Both the position numbers and the translations under genes were made by a program. Below the pieces are notes generated by a model. It was not told the DNA's origin, did not search any database, and was given only the letters and a program-made list of their open reading frames with translations. Positions 28,370 to 36,884 of a DNA stretch of 46,840 nt are shown here, in pieces. The stretch lies in contig JAPLJC010000108.1 of the NCBI GenBank assembly GCA_026388765.1, forward strand, positions 1 through 46,840, read 5' to 3'. Position 1 is the first letter of the stretch. Each line of letters opens with the position of its first letter. The DNA comes from Deltaproteobacteria bacterium (lineage in GTDB: Bacteria > Desulfobacterota > Desulfobaccia > Desulfobaccales > 0-14-0-80-60-11).

Positions 28370-30596
28370 GCATTTTTACAGCTTTAATCGGCCCCAGAGC
28401 CTCCCGCAGGCGAGGCGCCAGATAGGTATAGCGCTTCACCGGCCGGTCGTTGTGAATGGCCATGCCCAGCGCCCGCTTGCTCCCCAGCAGCACCACCAGG
28501 CGGCGGCCCCGGGTGAGGGCGGTGTACAGCAAATTGCGCTGCAGCAGCATATAGTGGTGGGTGGAGAGGACGATGAGCACCCCGGGAAATTCGCTGCCCT
28601 GGGCCTTGTGCACCGTCACGGCGTAGGCCAGGGTAATTTCCTCCTTCTCCCCCGGGTCGTAGGTGACCACCCGGCCGTCAAAATCCACCTGGAGCTGGCC
28701 GGTGGCGGCGATATAACCGCAGACCTGGCCGATGTCGCCGTTGAACACCTCCTTGTAATAATTGTTCCGGAGCTGCATGACCTTATCAAAGCGCCGGAAG
28801 GCCCGGCCCCCCCATTGCCAGGGGGGGGACTCCGAGTTGAGGCGCTGCTGCAGTTCGTGGTTCAGGTTCTGGATGCCCACCGGACCACGGTGCATGGGAG
28901 TGATCACCTGCAGGTCCCGCATGGGGTCTAAGCCGTAATGCCGGGGAATCTCCCGGCCTACCAGGTCCAGCAGGCGCCTTTTCAAATCTTCCGGTTCATC
29001 CGCTTCGATGAAGACGAAATCGCCCCGGCCCAGCTTGGTGGGCAGGACCGGAAAGGTTCCCTGGTTGATGCGGTGGGCGTTGACCACGATAAGGCTTTCC
29101 CGGGCCTGGCGGTAAATCTGGGTCAGGTGCATCACCCGCAAGACCCCGGAGTCCATCAGGTCCTTGAGGACGTTGCCGGGTCCCACGGCCGGGAGCTGGT
29201 GGGCGTCCCCCACCAGGATGAGGCGGGCGTTGGGGGGAATAGCCCGCAGCAGGTGGTACATCAGGTAGATATCCACCATGGAGGTTTCATCCACCACCAC
29301 GACCTCGGCCTTGAGCGGCTCGGCCGGACCGCGCTTAAAACCGCCGGTCTGGGGGGAAAACTCCAGGGCCCGATGGATGGTGGTGGCCGCGGCTGCGGTG
29401 GTTTCACTCAGGCGCTTGGCGGCCCGGCCCGTGGGGGCCATGAGCAGCACCCGGGCCCCCATCCCCTGGTACAGGTCCAGGATGCAGCTGATGATGGTGG
29501 TCTTGCCGGTGCCGGGGCCGCCGGTGATGACCATGACCTTCTCTTTGAGGGCCGCGGCCACGGCCTGGGCCTGCTCCTCGGAGAGCTCCAGCCGTTGCCG
29601 GGCCTGTACCTGGGAGATCAAATCGTCCAGGTGCAGGGGTGGAGCGGCCCCGGCGGTGGCGGCCAGGCGTCCCAGGGTCTGGGCCACCCCGGTTTCCGCC
29701 ACCCAGGCGGTCCGCTTGTAGACCCCGCGCTGCCCATGGTCCAGCTCCGGCAGGTTGACCCGCCCTTCCCGGGCCTGAAGTTCCAGGGCCCTGGCCAGGG
29801 GCTTGCGGTCTACCTGGAGCAATTCCTCGGTGCGGTCCAACAATTCATCTTCAGGAACGTAGACGTGGCCGTCACTGGCCAGGGTATCCAGAACGTGGAG
29901 CAGACCCGCGGCCAATCTGGCCGGGGTCAGGGGGTCAAGGTTGAGGCGGCCGGCCAGGCGATCGGCGGTAAGGAAGCCCAGACCCTGGATGTCCAGAGCC
30001 AGTTGATAAGGGTTGGTGGTAACTACTTCCAGGGCCTGGGCCCCGTAGCGTTGGTAAATCTTGCCGGCGTGAGCCAGGCCCACCCCGAGGCCCTGCAGGG
30101 CCACCACCACGTCCCGCATCTCCTTGCGGCCCTGCCAGTCATGGCGGATCTGCTCAATCCGCTTGGGACCGATGCCCGATACCTCTTTCAGGCGTTCCGG
30201 CTGGTCATCGATGACCGTCAGGGTCTCGGCGCCGAAATGGGCTACCAGGCGCTGGGCCAACTCCGGCCCGATGCCCTTGATGAGCCCCGAAGCCAGGTAC
30301 TTTTCGATGCCGGCCACCGTGGCCGGCAGCACCGCGTACCACCAGACCACCTTAAACTGTTCGCCCCACTTGGGGTGCACCTCGTAGGTGCCCTTGAGAT
30401 GGAGCTGCTCACCCTCCTGGACCCCGGCCAGAGGCCCCACCACGGTGACAGGGTGGCGGGCGCCCTTGACCTTGAGGCGCACCACGGCGTAGTGGGTTTC
30501 GGGATCGGCAAAGGTGAGGCGCTCGACGGCGCCCTCCAGGGTTTCCAGGGGTTGGCCGGCGATTTCGGCGGGGATGGGGGGTCTGGGCTCGGCCAT
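28332..30596 (-). CDS. recD2: RecD2-type ATP-dependent DNA helicase
   Basis: HhH region (VSGIGPKRIEQIRHDW), VITGGPGTGKTTIISCIL, VVDETSMVDIYLMYHLL, VGDAHQLPAVGPGNVLKDL, AYAVTVHKAQGSEFPGVLIV, YTALTRGRRLVVLLG. Confidence 0.95.
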   Translation of the reverse strand: MAEPRPPIPAEIAGQPLETLEGAVERLTFADPETHYAVVRLKVKGARHPVTVVGPLAGVQEGEQLHLKGTYEVHPKWGEQFKVVWWYAVLPATVAGIEKYLASGLIKGIGPELAQRLVAHFGAETLTVIDDQPERLKEVSGIGPKRIEQIRHDWQGRKEMRDVVVALQGLGVGLAHAGKIYQRYGAQALEVVTTNPYQLALDIQGLGFLTADRLAGRLNLDPLTPARLAAGLLHVLDTLASDGHVYVPEDELLDRTEELLQVDRKPLARALELQAREGRVNLPELDHGQRGVYKRTAWVAETGVAQTLGRLAATAGAAPPLHLDDLISQVQARQRLELSEEQAQAVAAALKEKVMVITGGPGTGKTTIISCILDLYQGMGARVLLMAPTGRAAKRLSETTAAAATTIHRALEFSPQTGGFKRGPAEPLKAEVVVVDETSMVDIYLMYHLLRAIPPNARLILVGDAHQLPAVGPGNVLKDLMDSGVLRVMHLTQIYRQARESLIVVNAHRINQGTFPVLPTKLGRGDFVFIEADEPEDLKRRLLDLVGREIPRHYGLDPMRDLQVITPMHRGPVGIQNLNHELQQRLNSESPPWQWGGRAFRRFDKVMQLRNNYYKEVFNGDIGQVCGYIAATGQLQVDFDGRVVTYDPGEKEEITLAYAVTVHKAQGSEFPGVLIVLSTHHYMLLQRNLLYTALTRGRRLVVLLGSKRALGMAIHNDRPVKRYTYLAPRLREALGPIKAVKMLDILPTQGHNQK

Positions 30597-30717
30597 TAGC
30601 AGGGAGATTTAAGATTGATTATCAACTCGGTCGGCGTGGTAAACTCATTCGGACAACCTTACTGTTTTTCCTAAAATCTGGCGGTGGGCGCAGCTTCATG
30701 CGTGTGTCGTCGCCATT

Positions 30718-30999
30718 TCAAACCTGGGTTGGCGCCGGCTCGGCCAGGATTTTCTGGCTGATGCCCCGGCCGAGGGCGATGCGGCCGCCGTTGATGCCGA
30801 TGATGATGAGGCCGCGATTATTTTGCAGGATTTCCACTTCCTGGCCCATATTAAGGCCCAGGGCCAGCAGCCGGGCTCGCAGCATCCGGCCGCCCCGGTG
30901 CCCGGTGATGCGCACCCGCTGGCCAGGCAAAGCCATGGCCAGGGAATGGTCCGACACCTCCGGCTCTTCAGGAGTAACCTTATTAAACCTTTTAAACAC
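30718..30999 (-). CDS. feoA: FeoA-domain protein
   Basis: ALPGQRVRITGHRGGRMLRARLLALGLNMGQEVEILQNNRGLIIIGINGGRIALGRGISQKI. Confidence 0.85.
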   Translation of the reverse strand: MFKRFNKVTPEEPEVSDHSLAMALPGQRVRITGHRGGRMLRARLLALGLNMGQEVEILQNNRGLIIIGINGGRIALGRGISQKILAEPAPTQV

Positions 31000-31507
31000 C
31001 TTGCCTTCCCCAATCCTTCAGCCGGCAGGCGGTGCAGTAGCCGTACACCTGCAACTGATGGCCTTTGATCTGATAGTGGTATTTGTGGGCCAACTGTTCC
31101 TCCAGGAGCTGCAAAGTCGGCTCCTCGAATTCCTGGATTTCCCCGCAACCCAGGCAGCGAAGATGATTATGGTCGGCGTGGCCGTAAATATGCTCGTAAT
31201 GCCAGTGGCCGTCGCTGAAATCCACTTCCCGGATCAGGCCGCAATCGATGAAGAGTGGCAGAGCCCGGTAGATGGAGGCCTTGGAAACCTTGGAGCCCTT
31301 GCCCTTGAGCTGCAGATAGAGCCCGTCCACATCAAAGTGGCCGTGCACCTCGAAGATTTCCCGGAGAATCTCCTCGCGCTCCGGCGTGCGCCGCAGTCCC
31401 CGCTGGCGAATATAATCCTGGAAGATCTGGAGTTCGGAAGTCACAAGCTTCAATGTGATGTAATTGAGAATTAATCTCGATAATAACTTATTTGGGGGAA
31501 AAGTCAA
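30992..31507 (-). CDS. Fur-family metalloregulator
   Basis: RRTPEREEILREIFEVHGHFDVDGLYLQLKGKGSKVSKASIYRALPLFIDCGLIREVDF ... HYEHIYGHADHNHLRCLGCGEIQEFE; overlaps feoA. Confidence 0.92.
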   Translation of the reverse strand: MTFPPNKLLSRLILNYITLKLVTSELQIFQDYIRQRGLRRTPEREEILREIFEVHGHFDVDGLYLQLKGKGSKVSKASIYRALPLFIDCGLIREVDFSDGHWHYEHIYGHADHNHLRCLGCGEIQEFEEPTLQLLEEQLAHKYHYQIKGHQLQVYGYCTACRLKDWGRQGV

Positions 31508-31574
31508 GGGAAGTTTAGAGCAGGTCGCCCCCGGAGGCGGCCCTGCCGGGAGCTTCGTGAAGGCGAGGGACCCG

Positions 31575-31602
31575 AAAAAACGAACGGCGCCGGGTGGCGC
31601 CG
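31575..31602 (-). terminator. Rho-independent terminator candidate downstream of the HD-GYP gene
   Basis: Minus strand GGCGCC-ACCC-GGCGCCGTTCGTTTTTT. Confidence 0.6.
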
Positions 31603-31627
31603 CTCAGGAGATCATTTATCCGTTAAG

Positions 31628-32404
31628 TTAGAGGTGTCGGCTTACATAGACGAGACAAAAGCCGAGGGCGACACCGGTGGCGATGTGCATGGCCAAGCGG
31701 GACTGGTCGGTGACCAGGTTCTGCCAGCGCCAGCGCCCGGGATTTTCCTCCCCCGGCAACCCCCTGGCAGGTTTGTCGATTTTCTCGGGGAGAGATTCGA
31801 GCGCCTCCGAAGGCCGGCGGGCGATCTGGCAAACCTCGCCCATCAAGGCGGTCGGGGTCTCCTGGTAGAGCAGCAGACAACTATCCACTACCTCGGGGTC
31901 GTAGAGGACCCCCCGTTTCTGGGAGATTTCCTCCAGGGCCTTGTCAATGCCCAGGGCCGGGCGGTAAGGCCGGTGGGAGCACATCGCTTCCACCACATCC
32001 GCCACCCCCAGGATCTTGGCTTCCAGCAGGATTTCCCGGCTCTCGAGGCCGTGCGGATAGCCGGAGCCGTTTATTCTTTCATGATGCTGCATGATGATCT
32101 GGGTAACCTGGCCTGGAATCTCCAGCGGCTTGAGGATATTGTAGGCCACCTGGGGGTGGGTTTTGATAATGGCGAATTCCAGGTCCGTCAACTTTCCCGG
32201 TTTGCTGAGAATCTCATTCGGTACGGCGATTTTCCCGAGGTCATGGAGACTACCGGCCACATGGAGTTCCTCGATGCGAGCTTCGGAGAGGCCCATACGT
32301 TGGGCAATGGCAACGGCAATGTGGGTGGTCCGCTGCTGGTGGTCGACGGTGTAAGGGTCCCTGGCCCCGATGGTGGACTCCATAACCTGGATGATGGCCT
32401 CCAT
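31628..32404 (-). CDS. HD-GYP domain phosphodiesterase with C-terminal TM tail
   Basis: DPYTVDHQQRTTHIAVAIA, HDLGKIAVPNEIL, HHERINGSGYPHGL; C-terminal MHIATGVALGFCLVYVSRHL. Confidence 0.9.
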   Translation of the reverse strand: MEAIIQVMESTIGARDPYTVDHQQRTTHIAVAIAQRMGLSEARIEELHVAGSLHDLGKIAVPNEILSKPGKLTDLEFAIIKTHPQVAYNILKPLEIPGQVTQIIMQHHERINGSGYPHGLESREILLEAKILGVADVVEAMCSHRPYRPALGIDKALEEISQKRGVLYDPEVVDSCLLLYQETPTALMGEVCQIARRPSEALESLPEKIDKPARGLPGEENPGRWRWQNLVTDQSRLAMHIATGVALGFCLVYVSRHL

Positions 32405-32803
32405 GCTGACTCCTTTAACTTTCCTAAGACACCACTGCCGCTGGATAATCCCAGCAGTGAGAGGTCATTTAATTTGATTATGGAAGAAAATTATAAGGAA
32501 TTTGGCTATCTGACAATAAGGATTTCCCTGATTTCCACCATCGCTTTCCCCGAATTCTTTCCGGCCTGGTGAACTTGAAACGAGCGACTGGGGCAGATTT
32601 TAACCGACCGTGACATTTTTCGGTTCCGGCGCTTCCTTTGGTTTCATAATTGGAGTATTTTTAGGCAGAGGTTGCCGGTTTTTTCTGTCACCGTAGGCAC
32701 ACAAAGGTCTATGCTTTTTAATCACTGAAATTCTTCGCTTCGATCAGAATGACTTTTCAGGTGCAGTAAGGTCTTAAATAGCTTTTCGGTAGGAGTCGCA
32801 GAA

Positions 32804-33568
32804 TTGTCGGAGAAAGCCCCACCAGTCCATCAGGCCCACTTGCCGCCCGGCCGCCAGCCGGAGCTCGGGACCCTGGCCCGCCGGTTGGGCCACCGCTTCA
32901 AGGACCCCTCCTGGCTGGATCAGGCCCTGCGGCACAGTTCCTTTGCCCATGAAAACCCGGGAGTCGGCCCCAGTAACGAGCAGATGGAGTTTTTGGGGGA
33001 CGCGGTCCTGGCCCTGACGGTGAGTAATTTGCTGCTGCAGCACTTTCCCCAGAGCTCCGAAGGGGAGCTGTCCCGGGGCCGGGCCGCCCTGGTGAACGCC
33101 CGGCGCCTGGCGGCTTTGGCTCGGGAACTGGACCTGGGAGCCTATCTCCTGCTGGGGCGGGGCGAGGAGCAGCAGGCCGGGCGGGAGAAGCCCTCCCTTC
33201 TCGCCGACGCCCTGGAGGCGGTGATGGCCGCGGTCTTTCTCGACGGCGGCCTCAAGGCGGCGGACCGCTTAACCCGGCGCTGGTTTTCGCCGCTGCTGGC
33301 TGGGCTGGCCGAGTCGCCCTGGCAGGACTTCAAAACCAGGTTGCAGGAACTGACCCAGGCTCGCTTCAAGGGCTCGCCCACTTACGCCTTGCTGTCCGAA
33401 AGCGGCCCCAGTCATGCCCGACTATTTGAAGTGGAGGTGCGCCTGGGCGAGCGCCCCCTGGCCCAGGGCCAGGGCCGCACCAAGAAGCAGGCCGAACAGC
33501 TGGCGGCCCGGGAGGCCCTGGAGACGCTGGCGGACTTAGCCGGAGAGGAGGATAGGGGAGGGGAATAG
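32804..33568 (+). CDS. rnc: Ribonuclease III (TTG start)
   Basis: NEQMEFLGDAVLALTVSNLLLQHFP, LLADALEAVMAAVFLDGG, C-terminal dsRBD (GQGRTKKQAEQLAAREALETL). Confidence 0.94.
   Translation: MSEKAPPVHQAHLPPGRQPELGTLARRLGHRFKDPSWLDQALRHSSFAHENPGVGPSNEQMEFLGDAVLALTVSNLLLQHFPQSSEGELSRGRAALVNARRLAALARELDLGAYLLLGRGEEQQAGREKPSLLADALEAVMAAVFLDGGLKAADRLTRRWFSPLLAGLAESPWQDFKTRLQELTQARFKGSPTYALLSESGPSHARLFEVEVRLGERPLAQGQGRTKKQAEQLAAREALETLADLAGEEDRGGE
33467..33567. repeat. Copy A of an rnc 3'-end direct duplication (paired with 34208-34308)
   Basis: Ungapped match at constant offset 741, about 8 mismatches over 101 bp. Confidence 0.92.
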
Positions 33569-33581
33569 GGTTTAGAGCGAC

Positions 33582-33926
33582 TCACGGGAGGGACAGAACT
33601 TGCTTTAGTGCCTTGCTGATATTTTCCAGGTCTTCTATGGCCATTTCCTCGATCCACGCTGATAGACGGGTTTTATCTATGGCCCTGATTTGGTCGCAAA
33701 CCGCTCGCACCCCTTGGCCCATGCATTGGACTGTTACGGTAATGGGCGGTCTCGCTTCGCCGCCGCGGGAGAGGGGAACAACCAGGACCGTCCTTCGGGC
33801 TTGATTGAGGGGAGAAGCGCCCACCAGTACGCCAGGGCGAACTTTTTTGATTTCCGCTCCCTGGGTGGGGTCCAGATTTACCCAATAGACGTTACCACGT
33901 GTCAGTTTCGATTCCATCGCCCACAC
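33582..33926 (-). CDS. MazF/PemK-family toxin (start 33926 or 33917)
   Basis: LTRGNVYWVNLDPTQGAEIKKVRPGVLVGASPLNQARRTVLVVPLSR ... VCDQIRAIDKTRL. Confidence 0.92.
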   Translation of the reverse strand: MWAMESKLTRGNVYWVNLDPTQGAEIKKVRPGVLVGASPLNQARRTVLVVPLSRGGEARPPITVTVQCMGQGVRAVCDQIRAIDKTRLSAWIEEMAIEDLENISKALKQVLSLP

Positions 33927-34122
33927 TCACATCCCAATCAGCCATCTCATTTTGGAGTTGCTCATCCTGTTCCACGGCCAGGGCGCAATTATAGAGCTCC
34001 TGTTCCCGCCGCCGGACCTCTTCTTCCAGAAGGCCAGCCACCACCTTGCTCCGTTGCCGCGGTGGGATCACGGCTTGCATCCTGGCATATAACTTATCTG
34101 ATAATGAAACCAATACCTTCAT
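33892..34122 (-). CDS. Antitoxin partner of the MazF-like toxin
   Basis: 76-aa ORF overlapping the toxin start: MKVLVSLSDKLYARMQAVIPPRQRSKVVAGLLEEEVRRREQELYNCALAVEQDEQL. Confidence 0.82.
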   Translation of the reverse strand: MKVLVSLSDKLYARMQAVIPPRQRSKVVAGLLEEEVRRREQELYNCALAVEQDEQLQNEMADWDVSVGDGIETDTW

Positions 34123-34152
34123 CGCAGCTCCAAAAATTAGATATAATATATA

Positions 34153-34172
34153 TGATATCTAAATTTATATCA
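34153..34172. promoter_or_regulatory. Candidate operator of the toxin-antitoxin cassette
   Basis: TGATAT-CTAAATTT-ATATCA inverted repeat in an AT-rich stretch just upstream of the antitoxin start. Confidence 0.4.
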
Positions 34173-34207
34173 AGAGCAATTTTCATTACACCCAAAAATC
34201 ATGATGC

Positions 34208-34308
34208 GGCCAGGGCCGCACCAAGAAGCAGGCCGAACAGCTATCGGCCCGAGAGGCCTTGGAGACGCTGGCGGAATTAGCCCTAGGGGAGGATAGGGGA
34301 GGGGAATG
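34208..34308. repeat. Copy B of the rnc 3'-end duplication; still an open frame (GQGRTKKQAEQLSAREALETLAELALGEDRGGE*)
   Basis: Ungapped match to 33467-33567. Confidence 0.92.
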
Positions 34309-34373
34309 AGGCCGTTAAATAAGTCTAAAGGGGCATTCCCGAGCAAAACTTGGGAATGGTAAGAATTTTATTG

Positions 34374-34402
34374 CAGGGGCGGTTCTCGAACCGCCCCTCT
34401 TG
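34374..34402. repeat. Palindromic repeat, GGGGCGGTTCTCGAACCGCCCC unit
   Basis: caggggcggttctcgaaccgcccctcttg; core identical to that at 3541-3570. Confidence 0.8.
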
Positions 34403-34422
34403 TTCAGATGGATGTTCTGTCC

Positions 34423-34950
34423 TTACTTGTTGGCCTTCGACAGGGCGATGTGGTAAGTCTCCACTTCCGTCAGTGCCGTAAAGACCTCTTTGATCCGATC
34501 TTCGGTGGCTTCCTGGGCCGACTGCCCGTAAAAGATCACCGCCGACTGCTCATGCTCCTGTGCCGCGGCGAAGTTGGCCTTGGGGTCCTTCAGGCAGGCC
34601 TTGACATCGGGCTTGATCTCCGGCTTGGGCACCTTAAGGATCTTGCAGATGAGGGAGGCGTGCTCCGCCTCGGTGCGCCATAGGGCCTTGAACATGGCTT
34701 TCGAGAGGGGATCGGGGGCGCAATCGGAGGCGCACATATAGAAGGCGGCGTTGCTGACCTCCAGGTCCAGGGCCTTTTCCAGGTTGGCCCGGGAGCGGGC
34801 GCTGAGATTGGGTACCGTGTTGCGGTCCACGTAAGCCGCGGCGGGCACCAGGTATTTCTGGGGGGCGCCGCAGAAGGGGCAGAAGCTGGGCGGCTCGCTT
34901 CCCAGATAGGGATCGCCGCAGATCCGGCAGCGAAATAACTTAAATTCCAT
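34423..34950 (-). CDS. Rubrerythrin-family protein with N-terminal rubredoxin-like domain (reversed domain order)
   Basis: FRCRICGDPYLGSEPPSFCPFCGAP at N-terminus, then ferritin-like four-helix region with ExxxH motifs. Confidence 0.88.
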   Translation of the reverse strand: MEFKLFRCRICGDPYLGSEPPSFCPFCGAPQKYLVPAAAYVDRNTVPNLSARSRANLEKALDLEVSNAAFYMCASDCAPDPLSKAMFKALWRTEAEHASLICKILKVPKPEIKPDVKACLKDPKANFAAAQEHEQSAVIFYGQSAQEATEDRIKEVFTALTEVETYHIALSKANK

Positions 34951-34974
34951 CTAGTGCTCCTCTTGAATTTCGAG

Positions 34975-35000
34975 CCGGGGCGACCCGCTGGGTCGCCCCG
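34975..35000. repeat. Palindromic repeat, GGGGCGACCCGCTGGGTCGCCCC unit
   Basis: ccggggcgacccgctgggtcgccccgg; core shared with 3500-3525. Confidence 0.8.
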
Positions 35001-35009
35001 GCCACCAAG

Positions 35010-35510
35010 CTAGTCGATTTTCTGGAAAAACTTCTTCAGCGCCTTACAAACCGGACATTGGTCGGGCGGCTCGCCTTCCACGGTATGGCCGCAGATGCTG
35101 CAGACGAAAATGTCCACCAACTCCTTCTTTTCCAGGTTGGCCAGGGCCTTCTGGAAGAGCTGGGCGTGGGTCTTTTCCACTTCATTGGCAAACTCGAAGC
35201 TCCGCAGGGCCTCCCGGTGGCCTTCCGCCTGGGCCGCGGCGATCATCCCGGGGTACATCTCCCGGAACTCGGCGGTCTCCCCGGCAATGGCCTCTTTGAG
35301 GTTAGCCGCGGTGGCGCCGATGGCCTTCAATGCCTTGAGATGGTTGTGGGCATGGACCGTTTCCGCCGCGGCCGCGGCCCGGAAGAGCCGGGCCACCTGG
35401 GGGTAGCCTTCCTGGTCGGCCTTGTCGGCAAAGGCGAGATAGCGCCGGTTGGCCTGGGATTCGCCGGCAAAGGCCTCTTTAAGATTCTGGATGCTCTTTT
35501 CCACCTGCAT
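35010..35510 (-). CDS. rbr: Rubrerythrin
   Basis: Ferritin-like N-terminus plus C-terminal rubredoxin domain FVCSICGHTVEGEPPDQCPVCKALKKFF. Confidence 0.95.
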   Translation of the reverse strand: MQVEKSIQNLKEAFAGESQANRRYLAFADKADQEGYPQVARLFRAAAAAETVHAHNHLKALKAIGATAANLKEAIAGETAEFREMYPGMIAAAQAEGHREALRSFEFANEVEKTHAQLFQKALANLEKKELVDIFVCSICGHTVEGEPPDQCPVCKALKKFFQKID

Positions 35511-35519
35511 ACCTCCGAA

Positions 35520-35651
35520 TTATTTTTGTTGAGATGCTTCTAATTTCATGGGCACGCCGCAACAGACCAGGACGCCGCCGCCGGCCTCCAAGACCTTCAC
35601 CTGGTTCCCACAGATATTACAACGGTAAACTTGTCCCACTTCCGCAGACAT
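35520..35651 (-). CDS. 43-aa desulforedoxin-like protein (desulfoferrodoxin N-terminal FeS4 domain)
   Basis: [43 protein letters not shown]; CxxC...CC motif; start overlaps the upstream gene stop (TAATG). Confidence 0.88.
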   Translation of the reverse strand: MSAEVGQVYRCNICGNQVKVLEAGGGVLVCCGVPMKLEASQQK

Positions 35652-36082
35652 TAGCGCTCCTTTCCGTTTTCCGGCTCCTGACACCGAGGACAAAGCCCCC
35701 AGAGGGTAAGGGATTGGTATTCCACCCGGAAGCCATGTAGCTCTTCCGGAGTAAAGGACGGAAACGCCTCCGATTGCCGGGGTAAATCGGCGATGCCATG
35801 GCACCGGCGGCAGACCAGGTGTATATGCCGGCCCGTCTCGCCGTCGTAGCGGGCCACCTTGTGCAGCGGGTTCACCTTGGTGACCAGGCCCTTTTGGCAG
35901 AGGACCTCCAAGGTCTTGTAGACCGTGTTGAAGGAGATGGCGGGCAACTGCCGCCGCACCTCCTGGTAAATCTTCTCGGCGCTGGGGTGGTCCTGGCGCT
36001 GCTCGAGACTGGCCAGCACCGCCAGACGCTGAGGGGTTACGGCGATGCGGTGGGCCCGTAATTTTTGCACGAGGTTTTCCAT
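35651..36082 (-). CDS. perR: Fur/PerR-family peroxide-responsive regulator
   Basis: [48 protein letters not shown] ... [15 protein letters not shown]; cotranscribed with rubrerythrin genes. Confidence 0.85.
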   Translation of the reverse strand: MENLVQKLRAHRIAVTPQRLAVLASLEQRQDHPSAEKIYQEVRRQLPAISFNTVYKTLEVLCQKGLVTKVNPLHKVARYDGETGRHIHLVCRRCHGIADLPRQSEAFPSFTPEELHGFRVEYQSLTLWGLCPRCQEPENGKER

Positions 36083-36093
36083 AAGCTAATTAC

Positions 36094-36112
36094 CAGTTAA
36101 TAATTATTACTG
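36094..36112. promoter_or_regulatory. Candidate PerR/Fur box upstream of perR
   Basis: TAATAATTATTA perfect 12-bp palindrome (36098-36109), 16 bp upstream of the perR start. Confidence 0.45.
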
Positions 36113-36229
36113 AATTGTCAAGGGCCATTCCCGGCAAATCAATCATGGGCAGGCACTTTTCTCAGTGGATTAGAAGAAAAACAGCTGTTGAAATGGCTTA
36201 TAGGTAGCGAAAAGGATAATGGAGGGGCA

Positions 36230-36377
36230 CTGACCGACCCGGCGCAGCCGCCGTACTCGGCGGTTATCCGGGTTAACCGCCGGTATCCAGGTCGGGAAAC
36301 CGACGGCTTTCCCGGAATCCCGGATCCTTTAACGGTTCTACGGTAGCGGCCTAAGGCTATCCGCGTGTTTGGGTCAG
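36230..36377. ncRNA. Candidate structured RNA (strand unresolved; GAAA tetraloop favours plus)
   Basis: Closing stem CTGACC (36230-36235)/GGTCAG (36372-36377) encloses CCGCCG-TACT-CGGCGG (36248-36263), GTCGG-GAAA-CCGAC (36291-36304) and CGGTAGC-GGCCTAAG-GCTA(t)CCG (36341-36363). Confidence 0.4.
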
Positions 36378-36506
36378 CTCATGATATATCGGAGCCTTGC
36401 ATTCCTCTTGTCGGTTTCTAACGCTGGATAAGGTCAAAAGAGCCATGCCTACCCAGCCAATGAGAAAACCAGCGACCAGGCCGCCAAAGAAGATTACTGT
36501 CGTCAT
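36357..36506 (-). CDS. 49-aa single-TM small membrane protein (not in the supplied ORF list)
   Basis: MTTVIFFGGLVAGFLIGWVGMALLTLSSVRNRQEECKAPIYHELTQTRG*; GGGAGGG Shine-Dalgarno-like sequence upstream. Confidence 0.55.
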   Translation of the reverse strand: MTTVIFFGGLVAGFLIGWVGMALLTLSSVRNRQEECKAPIYHELTQTRG

Positions 36507-36840
36507 TTTAATGCCCTCCCGAATGGTAAAGGTACGCGGGTGGTGCTGACCTCCGGCGCTACTAAGAACCCTGACGCCATTTCTTGATAAAATAATCCTC
36601 CCTCCGAAAATGACTATTGATAGAAATACCTATTTTGGAGTAGGTAAAAATACCCATACTGTCAATAAATTAGTTATTGGAAGAAGGAGAAAATTCAAAG
36701 GATGAGTCAGCCGATGTCATAATCAAAAATGTGCATAGCCGGGAAAGTATGGCGAATGAAGCCGATTGATTCGCTGAAGCAAATAAGATGACGAATAAAA
36801 CTTGCTATAAGGTGAGCTGTGCCAGGTTGCTTTTATTGAT

Positions 36841-36884
36841 AAAAAAATGCAGAACCTTCGCCAACCAGCAAAGATTCTGCATTT
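36841..36884 (-). terminator. Rho-independent terminator of the outer-membrane protein gene
   Basis: Minus strand AAATGCAGAA ... TTCTGCATTTTTTT. Confidence 0.75.

Noticed and set aside
28938-30599. 553-aa plus-strand ORF opposite recD2
   Set aside because: Antisense frame of a clear helicase gene
36230-36377. Assignment of the structured region to a c-di-GMP (GEMM) riboswitch because of GGTAGC and GGCCTAA strings
   Set aside because: Order and spacing of the conserved GEMM elements do not match; kept only as an unclassified candidate
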